NCBI GenBank assembly: GCA_003260075.1
Contig: QLIY01000213.1
Location: forward strand, 1-64,000
Length of the DNA: 64,000 nucleotides
Direction of reading: 5' to 3'
Source: Phallusia mammillata
Taxonomy: Eukaryota > Chordata > Ascidiacea > Phlebobranchia > Ascidiidae
Shown: positions 15,601 to 26,830 of the stretch, piece by piece
How positions within the stretch are numbered: position 1 is the first letter of the stretch
Layout: each line of letters starts with the position of its first letter
The notes under the pieces: generated by a model
The model's input: the letters and a program-made list of their open reading frames with translations, nothing else
The model's database searches: none
Told to the model about the DNA's origin: nothing
Translations under genes and position numbers: made by a program

Positions 15601-18600
15601 CACGTTTTGTTGCGTCATAAAGTGTTGCAAACTTTCCCGCTATTGTTTACGGAAATTGCTTTCTGTTACGTAACAATCATATCCCACTGTTGTGATAATT
15701 CCAATTGAGTGAATCAACATTATGTCGTCATAAAACGTACATTAACTGTAAACAAAACTGTTGCTATCAAATAAACTAAAACAATATCATTCAGTACAAA
15801 AAAAACATGATTTTGTAAAGCCTAATAGTTGATGTAGACTTACTTATTTTTTGTTTTAAACATTTTCGCTAGTTTGCGACTTATACACGAGTGCAAATGT
15901 TTACATTATAATGACAAATTTCCTGAGAACTAAACCTTAATAAAACCGGAACTGAAACACAAAGCACTTTAAACAATAGCGACTGATGCTGCAACAGGTT
16001 GGTTTCCTGCTAAACTGCTCGAAAAATGTCCAAGATTGAGTTTTATAAAGCTATTTAAGTGCCCTTATTGGTTGACTTATGTTAGAGTTTCACAGATTTG
16101 AGGCAAAATCCAACAGCCTGTCTTCGGTCTTCAGTTACTCAGTGATTGCATAGTGTGGCAGAAATATTGCACAAATACAAACAAACAGTCTTAATTTAAT
16201 AAAACCCTTTGAAATTTGCTTCTTATACAAACTAAGAAAAGCTAGCATGTCGTTGTACAACTGAAAACGAATTGAACAGTTTGTAGGAACAGGATTCCAA
16301 ATTACATTGTGGCGGATTAAATAACGGCCCCAACAATACAACGATTCCACTTCTATTGTTACGTAGCGTTCCCCATCTAAACCTATTCATTACTGGCTAA
16401 GATTCACTCAGATTCAAAAACAGATCACGTTACAACGTAAGGAGGCACGCATGAATTGGTGTGTGGAATTTTAAGCCCTAATTCACGTGCGAAAAACGAA
16501 ACCTTTTTTTGCAAAACCGGTGACGCAAATAGAGGATTTTGTTTCACGGTGAACCACAGGGTCATTCGGGGTCAAACTTTAGGAGGATCAAATTTGGATC
16601 AATAACCAACATCAGTGTAAATTTGACTAAATTTGAAGCATTTTTTCTTAACCAAACGAGCGTTACAAACCAGTCATAGATAGAAAAAAAGAAAGAATAT
16701 GGACAAAAACAATAGGTGAAGGGGACCGATAAAAACCTGTGGTGCAAAATTGAGGATTTCGTTCCACCCTCTCACTTACCCTTGATGGGGTTTGGTTGGG
16801 GTTCCAACAAGTGACCCCTGGTAAGATGGCGTGGGGCTGGGGTCCATTGCAAATGATGTCACAGCATAAGGACTTGTACCATTTTCACCCCTTGCCTGAA
16901 AAAAGGAAATTAATTGAAACTTAACAACTTAACACTACACTCTATCCAACGGTATTAAATTTATCCAACGGTATCAGAAATAAATTATATTACACAAAGT
17001 TTTGCAACTTTACACAGGAAATGCTTTCATTCATTAATGTAAACATTGTACACATTAATATCATGATCGTTACACTAGTTTCAAACCTAACCAAGAAACA
17101 GGTTTAAATAGGAGTGTGCAACCTGTGGCCCTAATGTGGCTCATTGGACAAAGGTTGTGCAGCCGCTTGGATATCAAATGTACTGGCAAATGAGTCCTAA
17201 TATTAGTTATTTTGAGCAGTTTAGTGTACCCGGTGCTATTTTTTTGAAACCTGGCAATAATGTGACATGCATGTTTTACTTGTTAACTCAATATAGGCAT
17301 GTTTGGTTTGCAACAAAGTAAAAACACTGTGTGTTATATAAAGGTGCGGCCCGTAATCTAATTATGATAACTGTATTGTCATACACTTACATGAAGATTA
17401 CTTGGGTGATTTTCGTTTTCATTTTCTGGGGAAACTCTGTTGGACATCTGTGCATCTAAATGTTCACCTTTGTGCAAAAACAAAACACAAATATATTGTT
17501 ACAAACACACCAACCCCTTCAAAAAAGATTGTGGCTTCTGAAAAAACTTCTTCAGTGAAATCAATAACGTTCAGGACTGATTTCCAAATGAAGTAGTTTA
17601 ATCTAACTAAGTTAAAACAAATTAAATCACTTTTTGACAATTTTTAACACAAAGCTTGTTAATCTGTTTTAAAGTTTATTTACATTTATTTTCACTCTTG
17701 CTTTACATTTATTTACAGACTGTCTAAACTTACTGGTGTTGTGTTACTATTTCTGACAGAATGTGCTGTATGATTTAAAAGTAAAGAAACTTTACACAAG
17801 CTAAGTTGTGATTTATGCGATACTGCAAGAGTTTTGGGTATTTAATAATAAATTTCCAGCCAAAACATGTGTTACATTGTTGGAATGTATCAGTTTGCTG
17901 ATAACATTAAAAATGAATACTTGTGCATTTTTAATCATTTGCCACACAAGCTCCATTCACAAAGGTCACATTAATTATTAAAATGAGCCAAACAACAGAC
18001 GGCTTTAAAATCATGTCTCCTGAACTGAAAATGTTGCATATTTTAGAAACTACAAATTTTATTTAAGAACGCCAAAATTAATAAAACTGGCATTTAAACA
18101 TAACACAGTATTTAAGAACACCAATAAAAATATGTCAACACAGTTGTTGCTTGTTTGTTTTACATTTTCTTCAGAGTTAAGGTAACACATGAATGTTCTG
18201 TGCTTATAATTGTTTTCATTTTTAAGCTGCCTGCCTCATTGATGGTCATTTAGGTTTATTTTAATGTGAGTTTATGTAATCAACATCAAAAAAACTTTAC
18301 ATAGGCCCTGACATCATGGAAAAAAAAACCTAGTCATTTCCTGTCATTCAGGTTTATTTCTATTTGAGTTGGTGATTGAGTTTTATAAATTGAGTTTAGT
18401 CAATATAAAAATACTTTTTAAAATTTACAAACTGTTTATTTTTACAGTGTTGCAAAATTCCTAAAGGTGTGACCAGTGGTGGGATTCAATTTTTTTATCA
18501 GCCGGTTCTATCACAAATGTAATATTTTTTAGCCTGTTCTATCACAAAAAGTGCATTAACAGTAACCAGTAATACTAACCGGTTTGCTGATCTCATAAAA

Positions 18601-18788
18601 TTTTGGTAGACAATTCTATAGAACCAGGGCGAACCAGCTGAATCCCACCACTGCTTGTGACATAGCAGGAGGGAGCCCCACAAACAGTTTTATATCATAG
18701 TTCCCTTACCTTGGTGGATCAAGTAATCTGCAGGTGTCTGTGAATCTTCTGCGTACAAAGCTTGGTCGGACGGCAACGAGCTGTTCAT
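618..18788 (-). CDS. TRPA1: TRPA1-like ankyrin-repeat cation channel (3' end beyond left edge)
   Basis: Sensory TRP cation channel of the plasma membrane. I read 23 exons (minus strand, 5' to 3'): 18710-18788, 17391-17467, 16780-16895, 15052-15145, 14751-14922, 13232-13323, 12017-12217, 11193-11351, 10170-10332, 9246-9447, 8996-9179, 8742-8852, 7911-8146, 7386-7559, 6767-6918, 5632-5750, 4729-4839, 3291-3383, 2670-2841, 2128-2270, 1587-1727, 975-1175, 618-758. They total 3333 nt, exactly 1111 codons in one frame, which supports the model. Many ankyrin repeats (TPLHxAA motifs) run from about 15 kb to 6.8 kb, including WTPLDCCAFAG and ADSPVDPKDK. Next come the pre-S1 region (HTPVRKMIRKMPEVAEEVF), S1 (2670-2841), S2, S3, the S4-S5 stretch with FIQNVPRFGIFVLMF, and the pore helix MMIGEFEFEGIF. 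S6 and the C-terminus lie outside the window. The start is the ATG at 18786-18788 (MNSSLPSDQ). Part of exons 18 and 19 is repeated at 3017-3101 by a haplotype join. Confidence 0.95.
2558..2640 (+). repeat. Foldback-family repeat with hammerhead-like core (degenerate)
   Basis: Contains ATGATGA (C3 of the hammerhead core changed to A), a GACG...CGUC hairpin, then GAAACGUC at 2586-2593, followed by GGAATAAA and a GCCAGATGAGCTC tail shared with the copies at 4.9, 33.0 and 51.4 kb. Confidence 0.6.
2790..3326. repeat. TRPA1: Tandem haplotype duplicate across a poly-G join (TRPA1 exons 18-19)
   Basis: Sequence at about 2790-3052 recurs at 3062-3326 with scattered substitutions and indels; the copies meet at a short G run (about 3053-3061). 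The second copy carries the start of the S1 exon and the complete upstream exon. This is consistent with two alleles placed in series, not a biological tandem duplication. Confidence 0.7.
3825..4004. mobile_element. Non-autonomous hAT-like MITE, family 1
   Basis: Begins CAGTGGTGGGATTCAAAC and ends with the inverse, AATCCCACCACTG. The internal CCGGTT/AACCGG-rich body is shared with at least eight other copies in the window. It lies in a TRPA1 intron. No transposase is encoded. Confidence 0.8.
4902..5005 (+). repeat. Foldback-family repeat with hammerhead-like core
   Basis: CTGATGA at 4914-4920, a hairpin with GACG/CGTC and CCT/AGG arms around GTAT, then GAAACGTC at 4942-4949. The ACGT of GAAACGTC is self-complementary, as in short-stem-III hammerheads that act as dimers. 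One unpaired A lies between the core and stem II, a departure from the canonical fold. Confidence 0.6.
5341..5537. mobile_element. Non-autonomous hAT-like MITE, family 2
   Basis: Starts CAGTGATTCTCAACC and ends GGTAGAGAACCACTG, giving hAT-like inverted termini. Flanks GTCCAAAC (5333-5340) and GTCTAAAC (5538-5545) are a 7/8 match, as expected for an aged 8-bp target-site duplication. A related copy is at about 41920-42091. Confidence 0.8.
9882..10010 (+). repeat. Dispersed repeat with GTCCCCTTC hairpin tail
   Basis: Shares CACTCTTTCTTGACCAAACG, an A-rich middle, and ACAAAAACAATATGTGTCC followed by a perfect hairpin (GTCCCCTTC / GAAGGGGAC, 3-nt loop) with copies at 14585-14700, 16620-16737 and 62625-62735. 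SINE-like by size and dispersion; no RNA polymerase III boxes were confirmed. Confidence 0.6.
11070..11143 (+). pseudogene. tRNA-like pseudogene or tRNA-derived SINE head
   Basis: An A box (TAGCTCAGTTGGTAGAGCG) and a B box (GGGTTCGAATCCC) are correctly spaced, so a polymerase III promoter is present. The acceptor stem (GCCTGTG against CGCAAGC) has mismatches, and the base at position 33 of the anticodon loop appears to be C rather than U. This argues against a working tRNA. A further B-box-like piece lies at about 10937-10965, suggesting repeat ancestry. Confidence 0.6.
12378..12760. mobile_element. hAT-like element remnants (GGGCCGCA family)
   Basis: Contains CAGGGATGTGCAACCT at about 12380 and, near the right end, GGGCCGCACGTTTGACACCCCTG, the typical terminus of small hAT elements. 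A poly-C run (about 12717-12730) interrupts it. Related ends occur near 13095 and 17111-17350. Confidence 0.5.
13500..13960. repeat. Haplotype duplicate across a poly-C join (13721-13742)
   Basis: The segment starting ACGCTACGCAGT occurs before and after a C run of 22, with few substitutions, extending over about 220 bp on each side. It lies within a TRPA1 intron and has no coding content. Confidence 0.75.
14585..14700 (+). repeat. Dispersed repeat with GTCCCCTTC-like hairpin tail, copy 2
   Basis: Same family as 9882-10010; its hairpin carries substitutions. Upstream sequence from about 14510 (GGGTCATTCGGTGCAAAC) is shared with 16558 onwards. Confidence 0.55.
16558..16737 (+). repeat. Dispersed repeat with hairpin tail, copy 3
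   Basis: Starts GGGTCATTCGGGGTCAAAC and ends with a damaged GGGGACC hairpin. It gives the longest shared unit, about 180 bp, with the copy at 14510-14700. Confidence 0.55.
18474..18653. mobile_element. Non-autonomous hAT-like MITE, family 1
   Basis: Inverted termini CAGTGGTGGGATTCA and TGAATCCCACCACTG. The flanks GGTGTGAC and CTTGTGAC match at 6 of 8 positions. Inserted in TRPA1 intron 1. Confidence 0.8.
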
Positions 18789-21149
18789 GTTAAACACACA
18801 ACGCAAGTTGTTGCACAAAACACACAGCGGGTATCAGGCTGACACAACCATCAGGTGCTCATCGAAAAATAAATATTTACACTGCAATACCTGAAACACA
18901 AGACTGATAATGAGTAATTATGTGCAACAATGTTCATGTGATCCTGACCAACTGCAAATTTGAAGCACTTTAAGTGTTTTAAAAGTAATAATTTTACTAC
19001 ACAAGAGATAGTTTACAATTTCATTCTAACTAATATTCTTTTTATGCAAACAAAGCAATATATACTGTACACATTCAGGACAATAAGTAAAATGCTTTTT
19101 GTTTATATACTGTACAGAACATGCTCTGTAAACTATATATTTTTGCTTCACATAATTTCAAAGCAGGTGTTCACATATTTCTATACATCAACTATTGTTT
19201 CAGGTAAAATTCTTTATGTTTAATTACTTCACAGTCATTTGTTTCAGCAAGCAAAAACTCTAAAGTCTCTTTTTGTTGCTAAACTTTAAAATAAATATAA
19301 GCCACCGACATTATCATAAAATTGATTTTTTTAACTATTTCTGTGTGGTTGCTGCCAACACACTGGAAAACATACGAATAAATTCATCACTCAACCATTG
19401 TTCACCGAAAGAAAGTGTCCTACCTACTTAAGTAAACACTGCCTCCAACCAAGGAACAATATTTACTCTTTGATGCCTTTGTCCAATAAAATGTTGGTAA
19501 AGAGGACAATAAGAAGGATATTTGATTAAAAGGGTGAAGTCCTCTTTGGCAATTCATAATTTATTGTCATGCCTTTGTTTTTGGTGACAACGTTTTCACA
19601 CGGCTTTTGTTAACTTTACTTTCTGCCATAACTCATAATTTCAGCTAAGATATATTAGATGGTAAAAAAACACAACTAATATGTACTGTAGTATGCAAAA
19701 ACACGGAAACAGTTTTTCATGATAATCTAAACTTTTAAATAGTTTATTGACAAAAACTAAAAAGGTTTTTCTAAGAGCATACACTTTGTAACTTAAATTG
19801 TTTTACTTGTGTTTACTTAAAACCAGCATGGAAACATTAAAAAATGAAATAAACTATTTCCTAATTTTCTAATAACAAACTGTAACTACTTTACAAATTT
19901 GACAACTTTAATGACATTCGAATACAAATAATGTTTAAATCAAACCAGTGCCACTAGGCACTATACCCCCCCCCCCCCCCCCCCCCCCCCTTTTTTTCAC
20001 CATCCTATTGTTAAGCCCTTTCAGTCCCTGAAGGCAATTCAATTAATTATGACGTCACCATCGTGCGTTCGCTTAAACGACGAGAGCTATTGTGGCGTAA
20101 ACAAACAACCTTCCGACTCCTTTAAGACTTACGAGTTACGACTGGTATCGCGTTTCCCCAGCTACGAGACACTGTGTTTCTTGGTCTAAAGCGACTGTTT
20201 TTGTTATCATTCAGTGAAACTTTACAAAGCATTGTTTGAAATTATCTAAACTGTAAAAAAACATACTAAATACAAATATAACCTAGCGTGAAAAAGCTTT
20301 AAGAAAAACGGTTTCTGTGATTATATAGAATGCTTTAGGTTAACTTTCAAGCGAAATGGGTTTTTTCAAACCACGTTTATAAAACCCCCCCCCCTTTACA
20401 AAGCATTGTTTGAAATTATCTAAACTGTAAAAAAACATACTATAAATACAAGATATAACCTGGCGGGAAAAAGCTTAAGGAGAAACAGTTTCTGTGATTA
20501 TTGAGAATGCTTTAGGTTAACTTTCAAGCGAAATGTTTTTATCAAACCACGTTTCTAAACCTCCGGTATTTCAATACACGTTATTAAACGGGGTTTTCCC
20601 AGCTTATAAAGTAATTACGGGGTTGTTTTTAATTTGCCACGCATCGCTAAACATTAACAATAACATTTCGGAGAATTGAATTTATTGCGCTGTTTAGGGA
20701 CAACTGACATAAATTGCTGTAACAGCTAAAATGTTACCGACAAGCAAAAAACCTGTATGCTGCCTTGTATTTTATTAATCCTTTTCCACAACCTTTCATA
20801 AAGCTTTATTAGACTTGCATAGAAATGACAACAAAACATAAACAACTTCAGGCAAGAAACAACATTGAATACATTTTATTATTTCTGTTAAAATTTGTTC
20901 AAAAATCCATTGTTTTTGCTTATGTACCATAAATACCATATACTTACTGAAACACAGAGGCAAATTTTGCGAAAAGTCTTAATGTTGCACACTTTTGTCA
21001 CAGTTATTAATTAAGATTTATGTAATATTTAGCTTTATAGGGGCATTTCTATTAATTTCTTTTACAAAGCAAAATATCAAAATTTCAACAAATGCATCTA
21101 TAAGTTCTGTTCATAAACACTATGTAATTCAAGTTAACACTGAAAAATA
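18789..21149. other. Intergenic: TRPA1 5' flank to MMAA 3' flank
   Basis: No coding exon is recognised. A C run lies at 19966-19990. A duplicated segment of about 165 bp sits around 20220-20560, joined by a short C run at about 20386, with the AAAGCATTGTTTGAAATTATC start repeated. The TRPA1 promoter should lie near 18.8-20.2 kb; a TGACGTCA palindrome occurs at about 20050. Confidence 0.5.
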
Positions 21150-21528
21150 TTAACTCTTAAAAAAACTTTTGATTAAAACATCGGCTGCCATGCCTGGTGT
21201 TATTTCATCATTTTCCACAAGTTGATTTACTAATGGTAGTTGCTTATTAATGGACATAGTTTGTTTGAACTGAGACAAAATATTGCTTTGAATATGATTC
21301 CACATCCAAATATGTTTTTGCTGTTTTCTCAACTCAAAAAACCTTCCAGATTTCATCATAGTTTCATGAAAGTTCAACATAGTTTTCCAAACTTCTTGAA
21401 TCCCTTCATTTTGTTTTGCAGAAACTCTTTTAACCCGTGGTCTCCATTCTTTATGCTTTCGTGGAATAAATTTCAACGCACTAACATATTCAGTTTGAAT
21501 TCTCCGAGCTGCTGGAAGCAAGTCTCCA

Positions 21529-21591
<63 letters not shown>

Positions 21592-23153
21592 AACCATGTC
21601 ACATGATTCAATAACTCCTCGCTTAAGACCCTGCAGTTCGTCGCCACCCGCTGGTGGAATAATCAGCACAAACAAGTCGGTCATGTCGGCAACACGAACC
21701 TCACTCTGACCAACACCAACTGTTTCAACAATTGTGACATCATAACCGGCTCCTTCACATAACAACAATGCTTCGATTGTGTTTCTGGCAACTCCACCTA
21801 GCTCTCCTCTGCTCGGTGAAGGTCGAACATAAGCATTAGGTTGAGTTGATAATTCAGGCATTCTAGTTTTGTCTCCTAGCAACGAGCCACCAGTCCGACT
21901 CGAAGAAGGGTCAACGGCCAGCACGGACACTTTGAGACTCAGTTTGTCACTTAAATACATCCCAAAAGTTTCTATGAACGTGGACTTCCCCGCACCCCCC
22001 CCCCCTTGTTTGAACTGAGACAAAATATTGCTTTGAATATGATTCCACATCCAGATATGTTTTTGTTGTTTTCTCAACTCAAAAAACCTCCTGGGCTTCA
22101 TCATAGTTTCATGAAAGTTCAACATAGTTTTCCAAACCTCTTCAATCCCCCCCCCCGGTCTTGAAGAACTTTGCACAAAGCGATGACAAACACAAAATCT
22201 CTTGGATTGAACAAACAAAACGTTTGATTTTGATATCATTGTCTTTGTTGCTTGTAAACTTTCAGATTTTACAGTCCCCCCCCCCGTTTTCGAGGAATAG
22301 ACTTCAACGCACTCACATACTCCGTTTGAATTCTTCGAGCTGCTGGAAGTAAGTCTCCGTCCGATTTGTTCACCAAAACCAGGTCACATGATTCAATAAC
22401 TCCTCGCTTGAGACCCTGCAGCTCATCGCCACCCGCTGGTGGAATAATCAACACAAACAAGTCGGTCATGTCGGCAACTCGGACTTCGCTTTGACCAACA
22501 CCAACTGTTTCAACGATTGTGACATCATAACCAGCTCCTTCACATAACAACAATGCTTCGATTGTGTTTCGGGCAACTCCACCAAGTTCTCCTCTGCTCG
22601 GTGAAGGTCGTACGTAAGCATTAGGTTGAGTTGATAATTCAGGCATTCTAGTTTTGTCTCCTAGTAATGAGCCACCAGTCCGGCTCGAAGAAGGGTCAAC
22701 GGCCAGCACGGACACTTTGAGACCCAGATTGTCAGTTAAATACATCCCAAAAGTTTCTATGAACGTTGACTTCCCCGCACCAGGTGGTCCAGTGATTCCA
22801 ATTCGGAGTGTCGTGCTTGGATGAAGCTCGTTATTCTTAACTGTGGATTTTTCCTGGTCTAAAGTTCTCAAAACCATTTGCAGCAAAATTTGTGACATGA
22901 ATTTCTTTGTTTCGTGGCTCGACTCGACAAGCGTGATTGCTTCGGCAAGGGATGCTCTGTTGCCATTAGTTACTCCTTTAAACAATCGCTTAATTGTTCT
23001 CTGTTCATATGAATCTTGTGGGAAGTAATTTTGCAATGTTTTCTGGTTTCGAAGTGTTTCTACATCGAAAGGTCTTGAAGAACTTTGCACAAAGCGATGA
23101 CAAACACAAAATCTCTTGCATTGAAGAAACAAAACGTTTGATTTTGGTATCAT
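21150..23153 (-). CDS. MMAA: MMAA, mitochondrial GTPase chaperone of methylmalonyl-CoA mutase
   Basis: MMAA loads and protects adenosylcobalamin on methylmalonyl-CoA mutase in the mitochondrial matrix. The start is the ATG at 23151-23153, followed by a basic, hydroxylated leader consistent with mitochondrial import. Read without interruption down to about 22288 are the Walker A motif [27 protein letters not shown], the ETVGVGQSE switch, and NKSD as the guanine-specificity motif. The C-terminal part (from HKEWRP to a stop at 21150-21152) sits at about 21150-21460. Between them the assembly holds shuffled pieces of a second allele separated by C runs at 22277-22285, about 22147-22156, about 22005-22013 and 21530-21589, which translate as false poly-Gly. 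The combined pieces give about 390 residues (human 418). No intron is needed, unlike every neighbouring gene. Confidence 0.93.
21530..21589. repeat. Poly-C join (60 bases) inside MMAA
   Basis: Lies between the C-terminal coding fragment (ending at [10 protein letters not shown]) and the GTPase-core fragment of another allele. It replaces about five residues (LVNKS region) that the intact copy at 22360-22385 still has, which shows the run is not genuine coding sequence. Confidence 0.85.
21590..22285 (-). pseudogene. MMAA: Scrambled second-allele fragments of MMAA
   Basis: In order along the plus strand: GTPase core (21590-22004), C-terminal piece with [16 protein letters not shown] (22014-22146), and N-terminal leader (22157-22276), each bounded by C runs. 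The order is impossible for one gene. Residue differences (SDKLSLK against TDNLGLK) are at allelic level. Treat as misassembled haplotype pieces, not a decayed paralogue. Confidence 0.75.
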
Positions 23154-23958
23154 TGTCTTTGTTGCTTGTAAACTTTCAGATTTTACAGCTCAGAAACAAG
23201 TGATCTACTCATCTCATACATAGTGTATCTTAACATTAACCTAAAATATAACTGTTAAGCATGCTAATAATGTTTTATAATCCAGTTTTCCAGTTAAAAC
23301 GGAAGGATAAAAGACATATTTATTTAATTAACTGGGACTAAGTATTAAAAACTCAAACACATTGTTTGTCATTTTACTACGTCACGGTCAGAAATTGAAA
23401 ATCAGTCATCCGTGAATAATGCCGGTAAATAGAAATCATAATTGGTCGTGCGTTTGCAAATCGTTAAAAAAGCATGTTCGTAATAAATTACCACCACGCA
23501 AAACAAGTGTTAGAAGTTAATTCAAAAGTGAGTTGTTCTACTGGTGTAGCTAACAAAAACTGAAATTGCAGCTGACGGATTGAAAAACCAATTTCCAACC
23601 AGGGAGTCGAACCGCTTGTCATATGGGTTCAGGTTCGGTTCGGGTTCACTTGGTTTTGTTTTTAAGGGTTCGGGTTCGGTTCAGGTTTTCAAAAATGTAT
23701 ATTTTGGGGTTCGGGTTTGGGCAAATTATCCGGTCCGAACCGGTTTGCGGGTTTTAAACCGGTTCAAATTTTATTCGGTTTAATTTAATTCTACCCATCA
23801 TCTACCTGGCCTTATAAAAATCCCAAAAGAATTTTGCCCGTGCACTGCTATTTTTGACACGCCCTATAAGTGTTATCTCGTTTATACTTTAGTGCGCTGT
23901 TTTGAAAAAAATCACAAAATAGCTTATACAAGAGACTGCATTTTTTTACTGGTTCGGT

Positions 23959-24003
<45 letters not shown>

Positions 24004-24307
24004 TCGGGTTTTTAGAAAATCGTAATTAGCGGTTCGGGTTCGGTTCCGTTTAATGAAAATAACCGCTCAAACCGGTTCGCGGGTTCGGGTTCAGTTCCGG
24101 TTCGACTCCCTGTTTCCAAGTGAACTATTACAGCCAACTAAATTTGAAAAAGTCATACTTCTGTGTTATTGTAATAAGGTAACTTATAAAACAGCTTCTT
24201 GACTGCGAAAAGTTTGTCGTTTTATTATATTATGTCGAATAAATTAAAAACAAAGATGTAAAACAAAATAAAATCAAACAAAATACATAAAAATCTGCGT
24301 TTAAAAG
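23154..24307. other. Intergenic with GGTTCGGG-rich repeat and poly-C join
   Basis: MMAA 5' flank and WDR27 3' flank. From about 23605 to 24110 there are many imperfect GGTTCGGGTTCGG units on both sides of a C run at 23960-24000. This is a low-complexity GGTTCG repeat, not a telomere array, because the units are irregular. No gene is seen. Confidence 0.55.
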
Positions 24308-26750
24308 TCATGAAATGTTCCAAGAATAAACTTCAGAGTTTTCTGCCCCGCCGAAAATCTGTAATAAAAAAATAAAAAAACAATTTAAAAAATAAAAAAT
24401 CCACCAAAACACAAACAACAAAATTTGCCTGTTTTGAATCTTTGCTGAACTCCAAACATGTAACTTTATGTTTTCCTCGCAATGTGTGAAGAGGGATGGG
24501 ACTTCTTACGTCATAAACACACACCTGTGACGTCATAAACAGTGACAACAAGCTGTTATTACGTCATATTCATGCGTGCATTTACCGCTCTGTTGTCGGT
24601 TGCCGTGGCAACGAATCTGCCACAAGGACTCACTGTGACGTCACACTTTGACACGCATGGATGGTTGTAGAATTTTCGAACGCAACTATAGAAAAAATGT
24701 GTTGATTTGATCAACTTTTTGTTCTTGACTTTCTTTCTTTCTAAATAATTCTATTCCCAAATTATCATTTTTTATGATTTCTTACGATTTCATCCTGACG
24801 TCCCACAATTTGATTCCGTCAGAAGGAGCGGTTGTGACGTAACAGTTGCATGACGTACTCGAGAAATAGGATGAGCCCTGTGTGAAAAAAGCATTTTTGT
24901 GACGAAAACAAAGCAAGCATGTGTGACGACATACCGTGAAAAGACGGATTGCATGTGGCGCCCTCGTGTGTGCGTTTGAGTACCTGTGGATATATTCACA
25001 CCGGTTCATGTCCATTACAACAATACTTCTATCCGAAACTCCGCAGAGAACTGCATCTGTACCCCCCCCCCGCCCTCGTGTGTGCGTTTGAGTACCTGTG
25101 GATATATTCACACCGGTTCGTGTCCATTACAGCAATACTTCTATCCGAAACACCGCAGAGAACTGCATCTGCAAAAAAAGACAAACTTGTACTTTAAACT
25201 TAGTTGCAGTGGTGGGATTCAAATTTTTGTCAGCCGGTTCTATCACAAAAAGTCCATTGACAGTAACCAGTAATGCTAACCGGTTCGCTGATCTCATAAA
25301 ATTTCGTGAGACGGATCTATAGAACCAGTGCGAACCGGCTAAATCCCACCACTGCCTATAAGTTACCAAAAATTACCAAAATTTCGAGGTGCTGTATTGG
25401 CATGAATATGGAAAAAATAGTCACAAAATTTGAAGGTAATAATATATAATTTAAATTTTAAATTATATTTTTGGGCGCACGGTGTAAGAATCACTAACTT
25501 TCACTTGCTTCAAGATAAATTGCTAAATAATATTTAATTGTTGAAAACGAAACCGCCTAAAACATAACACAGTGTTGCACATTATTTGACTGTCTCTAAA
25601 CTTACATGAAAACATGTGATTGGCTGCTGCTACACACGTGATCGATTGGACGTCGTTGATTGGATAACTTCCAACCTGTTTGTGTTTGCCTTGGTTTAAG
25701 TACCTAAAAAACAAAAATCTGTCAATCCAAACGTCATCAGCTATGACGTACTACTGACGTCACCTTTTGACGTCATCCTTCGGGCCCGTGTGCAGCAAAT
25801 ATTTGTAGAGAAGTAGGGAATTACCCACGGCGGCGAGAATGAATTTGTCGAGGTAGTAGAACTGCGCATGCGCGAGATCCTTGCACTTCTGAAAGCACGA
25901 AAAGAGTGCGAAGGTTTGTGGGTTCGAAACCCATCAAAGACACACCAACCTGTTTCGATTCGCACGCCACTTCCAACTGCAAAGCGGGTTCCCCAGTGAA
26001 AGGGGATTCCCAGACTCTGACGTAACGATCTGGTGAGTACGTCATAATTACGTCAGACTGATGGGACCAGCAGCAGCCAATCAGAAGTTTGTTGTGACCT
26101 GAAGAAAATTTCAAACTAAATTTTAAACGGGAAAGTGAAAAGCATGATCATTATGACTGACCCGAAATAACCTTGCTCTTCTCACAGTTGCTTGGCAATG
26201 GTAACCGAACAATGCGTGTTGTTGCGTCACTAAGGGCAAAGGCACAACGTTCGTTACGATCTGTAAGATTGAAAAGGAACTGAATGCAAGTTAGCGAAGC
26301 AGACACAATGCAAGGCAATCATGAAGTAATGGTTCAAATCCCAGTTGCGTATATTACTCAAACAAAATCTGTTCTTAAGTTTAAAGATGAAAATCGGTCC
26401 ATATACGGCCCATACATGCTTTATTGTTTAAATGTTTCGGTAAATGCTCATGCCATCTTCGGTGATATGACGACTTGAGCATTGCCGAAACGTTTGAATA
26501 ATAAAGCATACCATATTTTACGTCTATTTGAGCCGTTATTCTCATCAGTAAACTTATAAACAGATTCGCGTATAGTGTTTAACATATTTTTCCAGTCCAG
26601 CTTAATGTATTTACATTAACTAACTTATGGAGGAAAAATTCCAAATAAACACTGCGGATTGGTTGACACCAGAAGAAAAGCTTAAACTAAATCCTTATAA
26701 ATGCAACAACAATCGTAACAGAAAAACAAACTGACCATTTACAGCCATGC

Positions 26751-26830
<80 letters not shown>

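Noticed and set aside
21490..22239. Gly-rich MMAA-like protein of 249 residues
   Set aside because: Gly tracts coincide exactly with C runs, and the domain order is impossible; it is a misassembly product.
23605..24110. Telomere-like GGTTCGGG array
   Set aside because: Units are irregular in length and sequence and do not form a TTAGGG-type array.
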